The notes: a model not told the origin generated them from the sequence alone. A DNA stretch of 64,000 nucleotides from Candidatus Accumulibacter sp. 66-26 (GCA_001897745.1 MKUH01000024.1:142380-206379); one strand, 5' to 3'; shown: positions 10,665 through 21,493, counted from the stretch's first letter. Translations and numbers: made by a program.

Positions 10665-12857
10665 TCAGGCGCCCGGAATCAAAACCTCGCCCTTGCGCCC
10701 GCGAAAGGCGAGCACCTGTCCGGCGTCGCCGTCGACTTTCGGGTCGGGGCAGCAGGCGTTCTGCTCGATCCACTCGCCGAAGGGCCGCGGACGCTCGAGC
10801 CAGTTCCCCTGGCCGTAAGCGATGCCCTGCGCGCGCAAGGCGTTGAACACCTGCGGCGTATCGATCGACTCGGCGACGGCGCGCACGCCCATGTCCGTGG
10901 CGATCTCGTGGATCGCGCGCACCAGCGTCTGGCTCAACCGGCTCTCGCCGATCTCGCGCACGATGCTGCCGTCGACCTTGATGAAGTCCGGCGGCAGGTT
11001 CTTCAGGTAGGAGAAGGACGCCAGACCGCTGCCGAAACCGTCCAGCGCGAAGCGGCAACCGAGCGCCTTGAGCCCCCGCACGAAATCCATGGTGGCGGCG
11101 AAGTTGAGGCTGGCCGCCGCCTCGCTGATCTCGATGCAAAGATATTCGGGCGGCACGCGGTGCGCCTCGAGTTGCTCGACGATCCACGGCAGCATCGCCG
11201 CCTTGTCGACCGACTGGGCCGAGAGGTTGAGCGCGCAGACGAAGCGCCGGCAGGCGCTGTTGTCGAGGAAGCGGCGGATGCCCGCGCAGGCCGTCGCGAC
11301 GACCCAGCGGTCGATCACCGGCATCAGGTCGTAACGCTCGGCGGCCGGCAGGAAGGCGCGCGGCGGGATGATGTTGCCGCGCTCGTCGAGCATGCGCAGC
11401 AGCAATTCGACGTGCCGGCCGTCGGTGGTCGCCGGGTTGAGCGGGACGACGGGCTGCGCGTAGAGCAGCAGACGGCTCTCTTCGATGGCCTGCGCGATGC
11501 GCGTCGCCCAGTTCATGTCGCCGCGCCGTTCGACGAGCTCGCGGTCGCCCGGCTGGAACAGCTGGATCCGGTTGCGCCCCTTCTCCTTGGCTGCGTAGCA
11601 GGCTTGGTCGGCGGCGCTCAGGACCTCCGCCAGCGATTTGCTTTCCTGCGTGAGCAGAACCAGGCCGATGCTGACGCCGACCACGAAAACGCGGTCGCGC
11701 CAGGAGAAGCGGAAATCCTCGACCATCCGGCGCAAGCCTTCGGCGATGCGCAGCGCATCGTCGAGATGGCAGTCTTCGAGAAGCACGCCGAACTCGTCCC
11801 CGCCCAGACGGGCCAGCGTGTCGCGTCCGCGCACCCGGGTCTGCAGGAGGTGCGTGATCTGGCGCAGCAGCTCGTCGCCCGCAGCGTGGCCGCAGGAATC
11901 GTTGACGATCTTGAACTGGTCGAGATCGAGGTAGCACATCGCATGTTCGGCGTCGCCCGCCTTGGCGCGGGCCAGCGCGCGCTCGACGCGCACCTCGAAC
12001 TCGCGACGGTTGACGAGCCCGGTCAGCGAATCGTGCCGGGCCTGATGCGCCAGTTGGGCGGTGGCGTCGTCGATGCGGTCCTGCAGCGTCAGATGGGCGT
12101 CCTCCAGCTTCGTCGCCATCTGGTTGAAGCCCTTTTCGAGCACGGCCAGTTCGCCCGACGACGCCTCGTCGACCCGGACGTGCAGTTCGCCGGCAGCCAT
12201 CGCCTCGACCGCGTCGGCCAGCTTCATCACCGGCCGGCTGACGCCGCGCGCGATGCGCAGCGCCAGCGCCGCGCCGCCGAGCAGGCCGGCAAGCAGGATC
12301 GCCAGCCCGGTCAGCAGGAGCCGGCGGCGGCGTTCCTGCAGGGCGACGGTCGCCAGTTCGACATAGACGCGGCCGACGATGGCGCGCCCCGCCGCGCCCG
12401 CTTCGCCGACCGCGGCGGGCGCCTCGGGCGAAGCGCCGAGCAGATCGTCGAATTCGATGGCGTCGAGACCGCTGCGCCAGATCGGCGCACTGAAACCGAG
12501 CCATTGCTCGCCCTCGATCACCCCGTCGATCTGGATCGTCTCGCTGCCGACCGCGCGACGGCGCCCGCTGACGGCCAGCGTATGCCCGGCCGCATCGGTG
12601 ATCAGCACGGCCTGCGCATCGGGCTCGCTCATCGCCGCCTGCACGATGGTCTGCAGGCTGGCGCGGTTGCCCGCGATCACGCCGTACTCGGCGGCCGGCG
12701 CCAGATAGCGCACGGTCGCCAGTCCCCGCCCGCGCAGCTCCGCGTTCAACGCGCCGAGGCCGCTGACGACGAAATAGGCGTCGAGCGCCAGCGCGACGAC
12801 GACGACCGGCGCCAGCGCGAGCAGCAGCAATCGATAGCGGATGCGCCAACCGTTCAT
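10665..12857 (-). CDS. Membrane GGDEF-EAL protein (c-di-GMP signalling)
   Basis: 730-residue inner-membrane sensor. Order: TM1 about 10-32, a periplasmic region about 33-178, TM2 about 180-202, HAMP about 203-255, coiled stretch, GGDEF domain about 270-435, EAL domain about 450-695. GGDEF is intact (352-356) with an RGRD I-site (343-346), so cyclase activity with product inhibition is plausible. The EAL domain keeps ELL (484-486), N544, E579, K627 and AESID, but the normal DD pair reads DG (606-607), so hydrolysis is doubtful. ATG 12857 overlaps the stop of the binding-protein gene (ATGA). Last gene of the three-gene operon starting at 15964. Confidence 0.92.
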   Translation of the reverse strand: MNGWRIRYRLLLLALAPVVVVALALDAYFVVSGLGALNAELRGRGLATVRYLAPAAEYGVIAGNRASLQTIVQAAMSEPDAQAVLITDAAGHTLAVSGRRRAVGSETIQIDGVIEGEQWLGFSAPIWRSGLDAIEFDDLLGASPEAPAAVGEAGAAGRAIVGRVYVELATVALQERRRRLLLTGLAILLAGLLGGAALALRIARGVSRPVMKLADAVEAMAAGELHVRVDEASSGELAVLEKGFNQMATKLEDAHLTLQDRIDDATAQLAHQARHDSLTGLVNRREFEVRVERALARAKAGDAEHAMCYLDLDQFKIVNDSCGHAAGDELLRQITHLLQTRVRGRDTLARLGGDEFGVLLEDCHLDDALRIAEGLRRMVEDFRFSWRDRVFVVGVSIGLVLLTQESKSLAEVLSAADQACYAAKEKGRNRIQLFQPGDRELVERRGDMNWATRIAQAIEESRLLLYAQPVVPLNPATTDGRHVELLLRMLDERGNIIPPRAFLPAAERYDLMPVIDRWVVATACAGIRRFLDNSACRRFVCALNLSAQSVDKAAMLPWIVEQLEAHRVPPEYLCIEISEAAASLNFAATMDFVRGLKALGCRFALDGFGSGLASFSYLKNLPPDFIKVDGSIVREIGESRLSQTLVRAIHEIATDMGVRAVAESIDTPQVFNALRAQGIAYGQGNWLERPRPFGEWIEQNACCPDPKVDGDAGQVLAFRGRKGEVLIPGA

Positions 12858-13879
12858 TGCTCGACCTCCGGCAGATTGGCGAGCGCCGCCTGCAGCGCGG
12901 CCTCGGACGGGATGTCGAGCGCCAGGGCGCGCGCCACCGAGCGGTTCACCGCCACCGAGAAATAGGCCGGCGACAACGGGGCGGGCAAGGCCGCCCGTCC
13001 GGGCGGCAGGGCGCGCAGCAGTTCGGCGGCCTGCCGGGCGATCTGCGCCGGCGTGCTGTAGGTCGCCGCCAGGGCCCCGGCATTGACGTAACCCTGCGAA
13101 AAGCCGATCAGAGGCTTCTGGTAGCGGTAGGTCGTGAGCAATACCGAGCGCGCCGTGTCGCGGGTGAAGACGACGCTGTCCGGCAGGGCCAGCATAACGT
13201 CGCTGACCGACAGCAGGCGCGAGAGCGCGGGAATGATCTCCGGCTCGCTGCCCACCTCCTCGCTGACGATTTCCAGACCGAGGCGCGCGATGGCCGGCCG
13301 CAGGCGCGGCAGGAGCGGCGCCGAATCCGGACCGAGCAGCGCCGCCACGCGCCGCTTGCCGGGCAGGACCTGGCGGATCAGGTTGAGCTGGCGGGACAGC
13401 GGCTGATCGAGATAGATCGCCGAGAACTGGGCGCGGCGGCGCGTACGCCCGCCCTCCGCGAGAATCTTCTCGTAGCTCGTGCGCGGCACCAGCACGTTGA
13501 GCACCGGCGGCACGCCCTCCCAGGCGGCGGCGATGCGCATCGCCTTGGCGCCGACCGCGACGATCGCGCCGACGCCCGCCAGCCGCGCCTCGTCCGGCCG
13601 CTCGCTGCCCGGCGGCAGTTCGACGACGCGCAGCGTCTTGCCGCCGGCCGGCGCAAGCGCGGGATCGTTCAGCGCGGCCGACAGCGCATCGGAAAATTCG
13701 ATGTAATGCCCGCTGTGCTCGCTGAGCAACAGCGCCACCGTTTCGACGGCGACGGCCCGACCTGCGTGGAACGCGAGGCCGAGGCACAGCAGCAGCGCAA
13801 GCGAAGCCGAAAGCGCGCGCCGCAGCAGTCTGGAAAAGACTGTGCGTGCGAGGTTTCCGGTCGGCGGCGCGATCGTCAT
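12854..13879 (-). CDS. Periplasmic substrate-binding protein (ABC-type, orphan)
   Basis: 341-residue exported protein of the uncharacterised ABC-transporter substrate-binding type (COG2984-like). A basic N-terminus and hydrophobic segment (about 20-44) form a signal peptide. After that come the two-lobed pattern pieces ETVALLLSEHSGHYIEFSDA, GVGAIVAVGAKAM, VPPVLNVLVPRTSYE and a hinge-like KRRVAALLGPDSAPLL. No permease or ATPase is encoded nearby; instead the gene sits 6 bases after the TonB receptor stop and overlaps the GGDEF-EAL start. This suggests a ligand-binding role in signalling rather than, or in addition to, transport. The ligand cannot be told from sequence. Confidence 0.82.
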   Translation of the reverse strand: MTIAPPTGNLARTVFSRLLRRALSASLALLLCLGLAFHAGRAVAVETVALLLSEHSGHYIEFSDALSAALNDPALAPAGGKTLRVVELPPGSERPDEARLAGVGAIVAVGAKAMRIAAAWEGVPPVLNVLVPRTSYEKILAEGGRTRRRAQFSAIYLDQPLSRQLNLIRQVLPGKRRVAALLGPDSAPLLPRLRPAIARLGLEIVSEEVGSEPEIIPALSRLLSVSDVMLALPDSVVFTRDTARSVLLTTYRYQKPLIGFSQGYVNAGALAATYSTPAQIARQAAELLRALPPGRAALPAPLSPAYFSVAVNRSVARALALDIPSEAALQAALANLPEVEQ

Positions 13880-13885
13880 GGCGGA

Positions 13886-15964
13886 CTAGAACTCGAAACG
13901 CAGGCTGGCGTAGGCGCGCCTGCCCAGCACGTTGTCGGCGTAGAACTCGCGGTTCCCGGTGTTCGCCACGTTCTGCACGACCAGCGCCAGTTCGCCGGAA
14001 CCGCCGTGCCAGCGGAACTGGCGCGCGGCGCGCAGATCCCAGCGCATGGTGGCCGGCAGCGAATCGCCGGAGATCGCCTTGACCGGGCCGGCGCGGTAGG
14101 CACCGACGCTGGCGCGCCAGAGCGGCGTCAGCTGCCGCGCCAGCAGCAGGTTCTGGCTGTGTCGCGGCGCCGTCTGGTCGTAGGCGTTGGGCGGCGGCCC
14201 CGCCTGCGCCGAGGGCAGCACGTCGATGCGCGTCGATGCCCAGCCGAAGTGCACTTGCGTCGATTCGCCGAAACGCTGCTGCCACTGCGCCTCGAAGGCG
14301 CGGATGGCGACGTCCCGGCGGTTGCCGAAGGTCCGGACCGTGCCCGGAATGGTCGTCGCGCAACAGTCGAAGAAATAGGCCTCGATCAGGTCGGAAACCC
14401 GGTCGTACGAATACTTCAGGTCGAGCGCTCCGCCGTGGCCGAGTTCGTGGAGATAGCCCAGTTCGTGCGAATCGATGCGCTCCGGCTGCAGATTGTCCTG
14501 CCCGCGCAGGTACTGCAGTGGCAGCGAAGTCGGCAGGCCCGGCCCGACCGGCGAAAGCACCGGATAGATCCAGCGCGAGTTGCCCTGCTGCTCGAACAGC
14601 ACGGGATTGCGATAGGCGCGCCCGACGCTCGCGCGCACCGTCTGCGCCGGTGTCAGGTGATAGTTGGCGGCCAGCCGGGGCGAAGTTCGGGTGCCGACGA
14701 AGCTGTTGTTCTCGACCATCGCGCCGATGTTCAGCACCAGTTTTTGCAGCGGACGCCACTCGATGTTGCCGAACAGATTCTGCTGGCGGAACGACCTGAA
14801 ATCGCTGCTCCCCATGTAGAGGAGGCTGCTCACCGCGTCGTGCCGCAGCCCGCCCCCCCATACCATGCGCACCCGCTCGCCGAGCGCCAGACTGTGCTGC
14901 GCTTCGAGGTCGTAGCGTTCCGCCACGTGGCTGAGCGGGCCGTCGAGCGGCGCGGGAACGCCGAGCGTGACCGGAATCCCCTTGTAGACGAAATGCTCGT
15001 TCTGGATCAGCCCCCCGGAGTTCTCATCGAAGCGATCCCGGTTATGGAAGAAGCGCAGGCTGAACTGCTCGTCAGGCCCCAGGTTGCGCTGCCAGCGCAG
15101 CATTTCGTACTGGCTGCCGACTTCCTTTTCGCGCCGCGGATTGTTGTTCGGCACGTCCCCGGTCTCGCGCATCCCGCCGGAATAGCCGAACTGGAACTGC
15201 AGTTCGTCGCGGTCGGTCAGCCGCCAGTCGCTGCGCAGCGACAGGTTGCCGATGCGCTTGTTGTCGCTCCGCGTGCGCGTCGGATTCCCCGCGAACCGCC
15301 CGTCAGCATCGTCGGTGTAGCCGTTGTCGCCACGCAGCTGCAGGGTCATCCGGTAGTCCGAGCGCTCCGTTCTGCCGCCGTGGCGCAGCGTCGCGTCGCG
15401 CCCGGGCCGACCGGCCGCCAGCGAAACCATCGTCCCCTGCACCTCGCCCGGCTCGCGCGTGATGATGTTGATGACGCCGAGAAAGGAATTGGCGCCGTAG
15501 GTCGCCGCGCTGGGACCGCGCACCACCTCGACGCGCTCGATGTCTTCGAGGGCCAGCGGAATATTGCTCCATACCGGGCCGCCGAACAGCGGCGTGTAGA
15601 CCGAGCGCCCGTCGATCTGGATCTGCATGCGCTTGGCGTAGGGATCGGCCATGCCGTGGTAGCTGACGACCTGCCCCGGAACGACCTCCTTGTCGACGTT
15701 GTAGGCGACGTACATGCCGGGCACCAGGCGGAACAGGTCGGCCACGTCCCAGGCGCCCGAATCGCGGATCATCTCGCGGTCGATGACGGTCATCGCCGCC
15801 GGCGTTTCGCTGAGCGGCTGGCGCAGGCGGGTAGCCGACAGGACGACCGGCAGGTCGCTCAGGAAATCGCTCTCGGAAAGGGCGCCCGCATGCGCCGCCG
15901 CCCCCGGCAGAAGGGCGCCGCCCGCGATCAGGAGCGTGTACGGCAGAAAGGGACGAGGCGGCAT
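13886..15964 (-). CDS. TonB-dependent outer-membrane receptor
   Basis: 692 residues. A signal peptide ends near AAAHA (about 25). A TonB-box-like segment PVVLSATR lies at about 39-46, and the plug domain at about 50-165 includes DLFRLVPGMYVAY, QIDGRSVYTPLFGG, IERVEVVRGPSAATYGANSF and VINIITR. A 22-strand barrel follows and ends with the classic terminal Phe (SLRFEF). The plug resembles the BtuB/CirA and vitamin or siderophore receptor class, but the substrate is unknown. First gene of a minus-strand operon with the binding protein and GGDEF-EAL gene. No cobalamin-type riboswitch features were recognised in the 253-base upstream gap. Confidence 0.92.
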   Translation of the reverse strand: MPPRPFLPYTLLIAGGALLPGAAAHAGALSESDFLSDLPVVLSATRLRQPLSETPAAMTVIDREMIRDSGAWDVADLFRLVPGMYVAYNVDKEVVPGQVVSYHGMADPYAKRMQIQIDGRSVYTPLFGGPVWSNIPLALEDIERVEVVRGPSAATYGANSFLGVINIITREPGEVQGTMVSLAAGRPGRDATLRHGGRTERSDYRMTLQLRGDNGYTDDADGRFAGNPTRTRSDNKRIGNLSLRSDWRLTDRDELQFQFGYSGGMRETGDVPNNNPRREKEVGSQYEMLRWQRNLGPDEQFSLRFFHNRDRFDENSGGLIQNEHFVYKGIPVTLGVPAPLDGPLSHVAERYDLEAQHSLALGERVRMVWGGGLRHDAVSSLLYMGSSDFRSFRQQNLFGNIEWRPLQKLVLNIGAMVENNSFVGTRTSPRLAANYHLTPAQTVRASVGRAYRNPVLFEQQGNSRWIYPVLSPVGPGLPTSLPLQYLRGQDNLQPERIDSHELGYLHELGHGGALDLKYSYDRVSDLIEAYFFDCCATTIPGTVRTFGNRRDVAIRAFEAQWQQRFGESTQVHFGWASTRIDVLPSAQAGPPPNAYDQTAPRHSQNLLLARQLTPLWRASVGAYRAGPVKAISGDSLPATMRWDLRAARQFRWHGGSGELALVVQNVANTGNREFYADNVLGRRAYASLRFEF

Positions 15965-16181
15965 GGACGGCGGAATTCTAAGGGGGATTTTATCGACCGG
16001 CGAACATTACCGTCTTAGCCCCGCGCAAACAAGCATAACGGCATAAAAACAGGCGGCTTTCGCAAACGGGATCGTGGAACGGAAAATTATCCGGGATCAG
16101 TGAACTTTCTTCTCCGATGCCTGTCCGCGCGGCAACCCCTCCCGCAAGGCGGAAGCGCCGGCCCCGTCGCCGACGGCGCGG

Positions 16182-16211
16182 CTGACCGGGCCGGGCCTTT
16201 TCGACTAGTAT
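16182..16211 (+). promoter_or_regulatory. Putative promoter of nnr, close to the start codon
   Basis: CTGACC (16182-16187), an 18-base spacer and TAGTAT (16206-16211). The -10 ends only 6 bases before the ATG at 16218, so transcription from it would start at or near the start codon (leaderless mRNA). Confidence 0.4.
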
Positions 16212-16217
16212 CCGGAT

Positions 16218-17733
<1,516 letters not shown>

Positions 17734-17744
<11 letters not shown>

Positions 17745-18633
17745 CGCGCAGCACCCGCTGCGCGGCATCCTGCTCTTTCTCGCCGCCCTCTTCCTGTTCG
17801 CCGCGCTCGACGCGACGGCGAAGTACATGAGCGCCTTCTTCGCCGTGCCGCTGCTCGTCTGGGCGCGCTATCTCGTGCATTTCGCGATCATGCTGGTCGC
17901 CCTGGGACCGGGCATGGGGCGCGAACTGATCGCCACGCGGCGCCCCTGGCTGATGGGTTTTCGCGCGCTGACGCTGGTCGGCGTCACCCTGCTCGGCCAG
18001 CTCGCGCTGCAAACGCTGCCGCTCGCCGAGACCACGGCGCTGGTCTTCGTCACGCCGCTGCTCGTCGCCCTGCTCGCCGGACCGCTGCTCGGCGAGCGCG
18101 TCGGCCTGCGCGCCTGGCTGGCGACCGTCGCCGGTTTCGCCGGCGTGCTGCTGATCGCCCGTCCGGGCGGCGCGCTGGTCGGTCCGGGCATCGCCTACGC
18201 GCTCGGCGCGGCGCTCTGCTACGCGGTCTACCAGATCCTCACGCGCAAGCTGTCGGCCACCGAGCCCCCGCTGCGCCTGCTCTTCTACACGGCGCTGGTC
18301 GGCACGCTGGTCATGTCGCTGTGCCTGCCCGCCTACTGGGACGGGCGCCTGCCGGACCCGACGCAGGCGCTCTTGATCGTCTCGCTCGGGCTCTACGGCG
18401 GCGTCGGCCACTTCCTGCTGATCCGCGCCTTCCGCGAGGCGCCGGTGGCGACGCTCTCGCCGCTGCTCTACATCCAGCTGATCTGGGCGACGCTGCTCGG
18501 CTGGGCGGTCTTCGACCACCTGCCGGATTTCTGGGCGGTCGTCGGCATGGCGATCATCGGCACTTCGGGGCTCGCCCTCTTCTGGTCGGCGTCGGGAGCG
18601 CGCCGCCAGCCGCGCGGCAAGGCTGGCGCCTAG
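17734..18633 (+). CDS. EamA/DMT-family transporter
   Basis: 299-residue inner-membrane protein with ten predicted transmembrane segments in two EamA repeats, as in drug/metabolite exporters of the RhaT/YdcZ type. Seen: [17 protein letters not shown] at the start of repeat one, [22 protein letters not shown], and [30 protein letters not shown] in repeat two. The start at 17734 overlaps the nnr stop, so the two are co-translated. The family moves amino acids, nucleotides or metabolites, and nothing in the sequence fixes the substrate. Confidence 0.87.
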
Positions 18634-18704
18634 CCTGGAAGGCGGATGGAAGGACGAGGCCGATGTTAAAATCCGCCCCTCAGCCCATCGTCACGGAAAC
18701 TCTC

Positions 18705-19562
18705 ATGGATTCTGCACACACGCTCGCCGCCGAAATCAAGCGCAACGTCGCCGCCGCGCTCGCCGAAGACATCGGCCCCGGCGACCTGACCGCCCAGCTC
18801 GTCCCGGCCAGCGCCGTCGGCCACGCCACGGTCATCTCGCGCGAAGACGCCGTGCTCTGCGGTACGGCCTGGTTCGACGCGGTCTTCCGGCAACTCGACC
18901 CGGCCGTCCGCGTCGTCTGGCAGGCGGCCGACGGCGAGCGCGTGCAGCCCGGGCAGACCCTGTGTGCCATCGAGGGACCGGCGCGCAGCCTGCTCTCCGG
19001 CGAGCGCAGCGCGCTCAACTTCCTGCAGCTGCTTTCGGGTGTCGCCAGCAAGGCGCGCCAGTACGCCGACCGCGTCGCCGGCACGCGGGCGCAGGTGGTC
19101 GATACGCGCAAGACGATACCCGGCCTGCGCCTCGCGCAGAAATACGCGGTCAAATGCGGCGGCGGCGGCAATCACCGCATCGGGCTCTACGACGCCATCC
19201 TGATCAAGGAAAACCATATCCTCGCCGCCGGCAGCATCGCCGGCGCGCTGGCCGCCGCACAGCGCATCGTCGACGGTGCCGCCGGGCGCTGCCAGTTCGT
19301 CCAGATCGAGGTCGAATCGCTCGCCGAGCTGCGCGCGGCGCTCGCCGCCGGTGCGCGGATGGTGCTGCTCGACAACATGAGTCTGGACGACATGCGCGAG
19401 GCCGTGGCCATTGCCGACGGCAGCGCCGTCCTCGAAGCCTCGGGCAACGTCACGCTCGACAGCGTGCGCGGCATCGCCGAAACGGGCGTCGACCGCATCT
19501 CGATCGGCGGGCTGACCAAGGACGTGCGCGCGCTCGACCTTTCGATGCGTTTTCAGGGCTAG
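18705..19562 (+). CDS. nadC: NadC, nicotinate-nucleotide pyrophosphorylase (carboxylating)
   Basis: Converts quinolinate and PRPP to nicotinate mononucleotide in de novo NAD synthesis. 285 residues, as expected. Seen: [14 protein letters not shown] near the N-terminus, [39 protein letters not shown] (catalytic basic residues), [15 protein letters not shown], and [29 protein letters not shown]. An ATG at 18663 is in frame with a good ribosome site, but TAAAAT just after it (18667-18672) looks like a promoter -10, and [14 protein letters not shown] fits the family start better, so 18705 is used. Confidence 0.94.
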   Translation: MDSAHTLAAEIKRNVAAALAEDIGPGDLTAQLVPASAVGHATVISREDAVLCGTAWFDAVFRQLDPAVRVVWQAADGERVQPGQTLCAIEGPARSLLSGERSALNFLQLLSGVASKARQYADRVAGTRAQVVDTRKTIPGLRLAQKYAVKCGGGGNHRIGLYDAILIKENHILAAGSIAGALAAAQRIVDGAAGRCQFVQIEVESLAELRAALAAGARMVLLDNMSLDDMREAVAIADGSAVLEASGNVTLDSVRGIAETGVDRISIGGLTKDVRALDLSMRFQG

Positions 19563-19579
19563 GCGGACGACCGGAAAAA

Positions 19580-19598
19580 TCCCGCGCAGCGGGAATTT
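19580..19598 (+). terminator. Short hairpin terminator after nadC
   Basis: Perfect stem TCCCGC / GCGGGA (19580-19585, 19589-19594) with a 3-base loop, flanked by an A run and ATTT. Short, so efficiency is uncertain. Confidence 0.5.
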
Positions 19599-19625
19599 GT
19601 CGCGGGACGCGCGCAGGGATGCCGC

Positions 19626-19631
19626 TATAAT
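19626..19631 (+). promoter_or_regulatory. -10 hexamer for the 45-residue membrane peptide gene
   Basis: Perfect TATAAT after the nadC hairpin and 59 bases before the small ATG. It suggests the small gene has its own transcript. The -35 is not obvious. Confidence 0.5.
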
Positions 19632-19690
19632 CGGCGAACGAACGATGACGGCATAAAACCGCCATCGGCTGGATCTGACAGGGGGTATCC

Positions 19691-19828
19691 ATGCTGTTCG
19701 CTCTGTTCTACGTGCTCGCCATCACCATCCTGGCGCTGCATTTCACCGGCTTTCTCGCCCGCCACAACCTGGAATGGCTGGTGCTGGTGCTCGCCGTCGC
19801 GGTCTTTCCGGCGGTCATCTACCTCTAG
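19691..19828 (+). CDS. Small two-helix membrane protein, 45 residues, unknown function
   Basis: Short reading frame starting MLFALFYVLAITILALHF, with a polar turn ARHNLEW and a second hydrophobic segment to the stop at 19826-19828; two transmembrane helices are likely. Support: it lies between a TATAAT box (19626-19631) and a strong terminator (19852-19877), with AGGGGG about 7 bases before the ATG, and a composition very unlike random GC-rich sequence. Not recognised as a named family. It could be a regulatory micropeptide or a stress membrane protein, but neither is shown. Confidence 0.62.
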   Translation: MLFALFYVLAITILALHFTGFLARHNLEWLVLVLAVAVFPAVIYL

Positions 19829-19851
19829 CGCCGCCCCCACCCGGAAAAAGC

Positions 19852-19877
19852 AAAAGGGCGCCCGGGGGCGCCCTTTT
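19852..19877. terminator. Bidirectional terminator between the small membrane gene and thrC
   Basis: Perfect inverted repeat AAAAGGGCGCCC / GGGCGCCCTTTT with a 2-base loop. Poly-A and poly-T flanks make it work for the plus-strand small gene and for the minus-strand thrC, whose stop is at 19897. Confidence 0.9.
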
Positions 19878-19896
19878 CCGCTCACGCCGCCGGACT

Positions 19897-21339
19897 TCAG
19901 GCGGCGACGTGACGCTCGACGAAACGCTTCACCGCATCGACGCTGACGTCCATCACCTCGACGCGCTGCGGCAGTTTCTCGATCCCGAGCAGGCCGGCCG
20001 GACGTTCCGGCGTCTGCCCCAGGGCTTCGATGATGGTTTCCTCGAACTTCGCCGGCAGCGCGGTTTCCAGCACGACCGTCGGCATCCCGGCCGGGCGCTT
20101 CTCGAGCGCCACCTTGAGGCCGTCGGCGGTGTGCGTGTCGACCATCACGCCGTACTTTTCCCAGGTCGACCGGATCGTCGCCAGGCGGTCGGCGTGCGCG
20201 CTGCTGCCCGAGACGAAGGCGAACTTCGGCAGGTCGGCGAAATACTGCGTTTGCGACAGGTCGAAGGCGCCGCCGGCATCGACCTTGGCCCACAGTTCGC
20301 GCACGACGGCGGGGTCGCGGCCGACCAGATCGAAGACGAAGCGTTCGAAGTTGGAGGCCTTGGAAATATCCATCGACGGGCTCGACGTCGCGTGCGTCTC
20401 AGCCGTGCCGCGCGGACGATAGACGCCGGTGCGGAAGAATTCGTCGAGCACGTCGTTCTCGTTGGTCGCCATCACCAGCTTGCCGATCGGCAGGCCCATC
20501 ATGCGCGCGATGTGGCCGGCGCAGATGTTGCCGAAGTTGCCCGAGGGCACCGCGAAGGCGACCTGCTCGTCGTTCGACTCGGTCGCGGCGAAGTAGCCCT
20601 TGAAGTAATAGACGACCTGCGCCGCGACGCGCGCCCAGTTGATCGAATTGACCGCGCCGATTTTGTACTTGGCCTTGAAGGCGTGGTCGTTCGAGACGGC
20701 CTTCACGATGTCCTGCGCGTCGTCGAACATGCCGCGCACGGCGATGTTGAGGATGTTCTCGTCCTGCAGCGAATACATCTGCGCGCGCTGGAAGGCGCTC
20801 ATGCGGCCGTGCGGCGAGAGCATGAAGACGCGCACGCCGCGCTTGCCGCGCATCGCGTACTCGGCCGCCGAGCCGGTGTCGCCGGAGGTCGCGCCGAGGA
20901 TGTTGATTTCCTCGCCCTGCTTCGCCAGCACGTACTCGAAGAGATTGCCGAGCAGCTGCATGGCCATGTCCTTGAAGGCCAGCGTCGGCCCGTTGGACAG
21001 TTCGAGGATGCCGAAACCGGGCTCGAGCCAGCGCAGCGGCGTGATGTCGGCCGCGTCGTCGCCGGCGCGGCAGTTGCAATAGACGTCGGCGGTATAGGTC
21101 TTGTCGACCAGCGCCTTGAGATCGGCCGGCGGAATGTCGTCGATGAAGCGCGACAGCACCTGGAAGGCGAGGTCGGCGTAGGACAGGCCGCGCCACGCGT
21201 CGAGCTCGGCGCGCGAGACCTGCGGATAGGTTTCCGGCAGATACAGGCCGCCGTCCGGCGCCAAGCCGCCGAGCAGGATTTCGGTGAAGGTCTTGGTCGG
21301 CGCGTTCAGCGAATCGCCGCGGGTCGAGATGTAGCGCAT
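19897..21339 (-). CDS. thrC: ThrC, threonine synthase
   Basis: PLP enzyme converting O-phosphohomoserine to threonine, the last step of the pathway. 480 residues, the long bacterial/fungal class. The N-terminus MRYISTRGDSLNAPTKTFTEILLGGLAPDGGLYLPE is diagnostic (only pieces listed here matter: STRG, GLAPDGGLY). PLP lysine K123 lies in NGPTLAFKDMAMQLL; GATSGDTGSAA and SGNFGN follow. An ATG two codons upstream (21345) is possible, but MRYIST is the family start. Separated from hom, its usual partner, by three unrelated genes. Confidence 0.95.
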   Translation of the reverse strand: MRYISTRGDSLNAPTKTFTEILLGGLAPDGGLYLPETYPQVSRAELDAWRGLSYADLAFQVLSRFIDDIPPADLKALVDKTYTADVYCNCRAGDDAADITPLRWLEPGFGILELSNGPTLAFKDMAMQLLGNLFEYVLAKQGEEINILGATSGDTGSAAEYAMRGKRGVRVFMLSPHGRMSAFQRAQMYSLQDENILNIAVRGMFDDAQDIVKAVSNDHAFKAKYKIGAVNSINWARVAAQVVYYFKGYFAATESNDEQVAFAVPSGNFGNICAGHIARMMGLPIGKLVMATNENDVLDEFFRTGVYRPRGTAETHATSSPSMDISKASNFERFVFDLVGRDPAVVRELWAKVDAGGAFDLSQTQYFADLPKFAFVSGSSAHADRLATIRSTWEKYGVMVDTHTADGLKVALEKRPAGMPTVVLETALPAKFEETIIEALGQTPERPAGLLGIEKLPQRVEVMDVSVDAVKRFVERHVAA

Positions 21340-21493
21340 GGTCATGGCCGGAGGGGCAGTTCGAGGGAGCGCGATTTTACCATGCCGGGGGCGCCCGGCC
21401 GCCGCGACGGAAGCAGCGGCGAAGGCGGGGAATGAGAACTACGAGGGACGGCGGGAAGGCGGCGGGCGGGATGCCGGGAACAGCGCGCCCGGC

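Noticed and set aside
12857..16018. A long plus-strand open frame opposite the receptor operon
   Set aside because: Same reason: the minus strand encodes three proteins with clear motifs, and the plus frame gives low-complexity Arg/Gln-rich sequence.
15965..16217. Riboswitch upstream of the TonB receptor
   Set aside because: No cobalamin B12-box-like or other known aptamer core was recognised in the 253-base gap.
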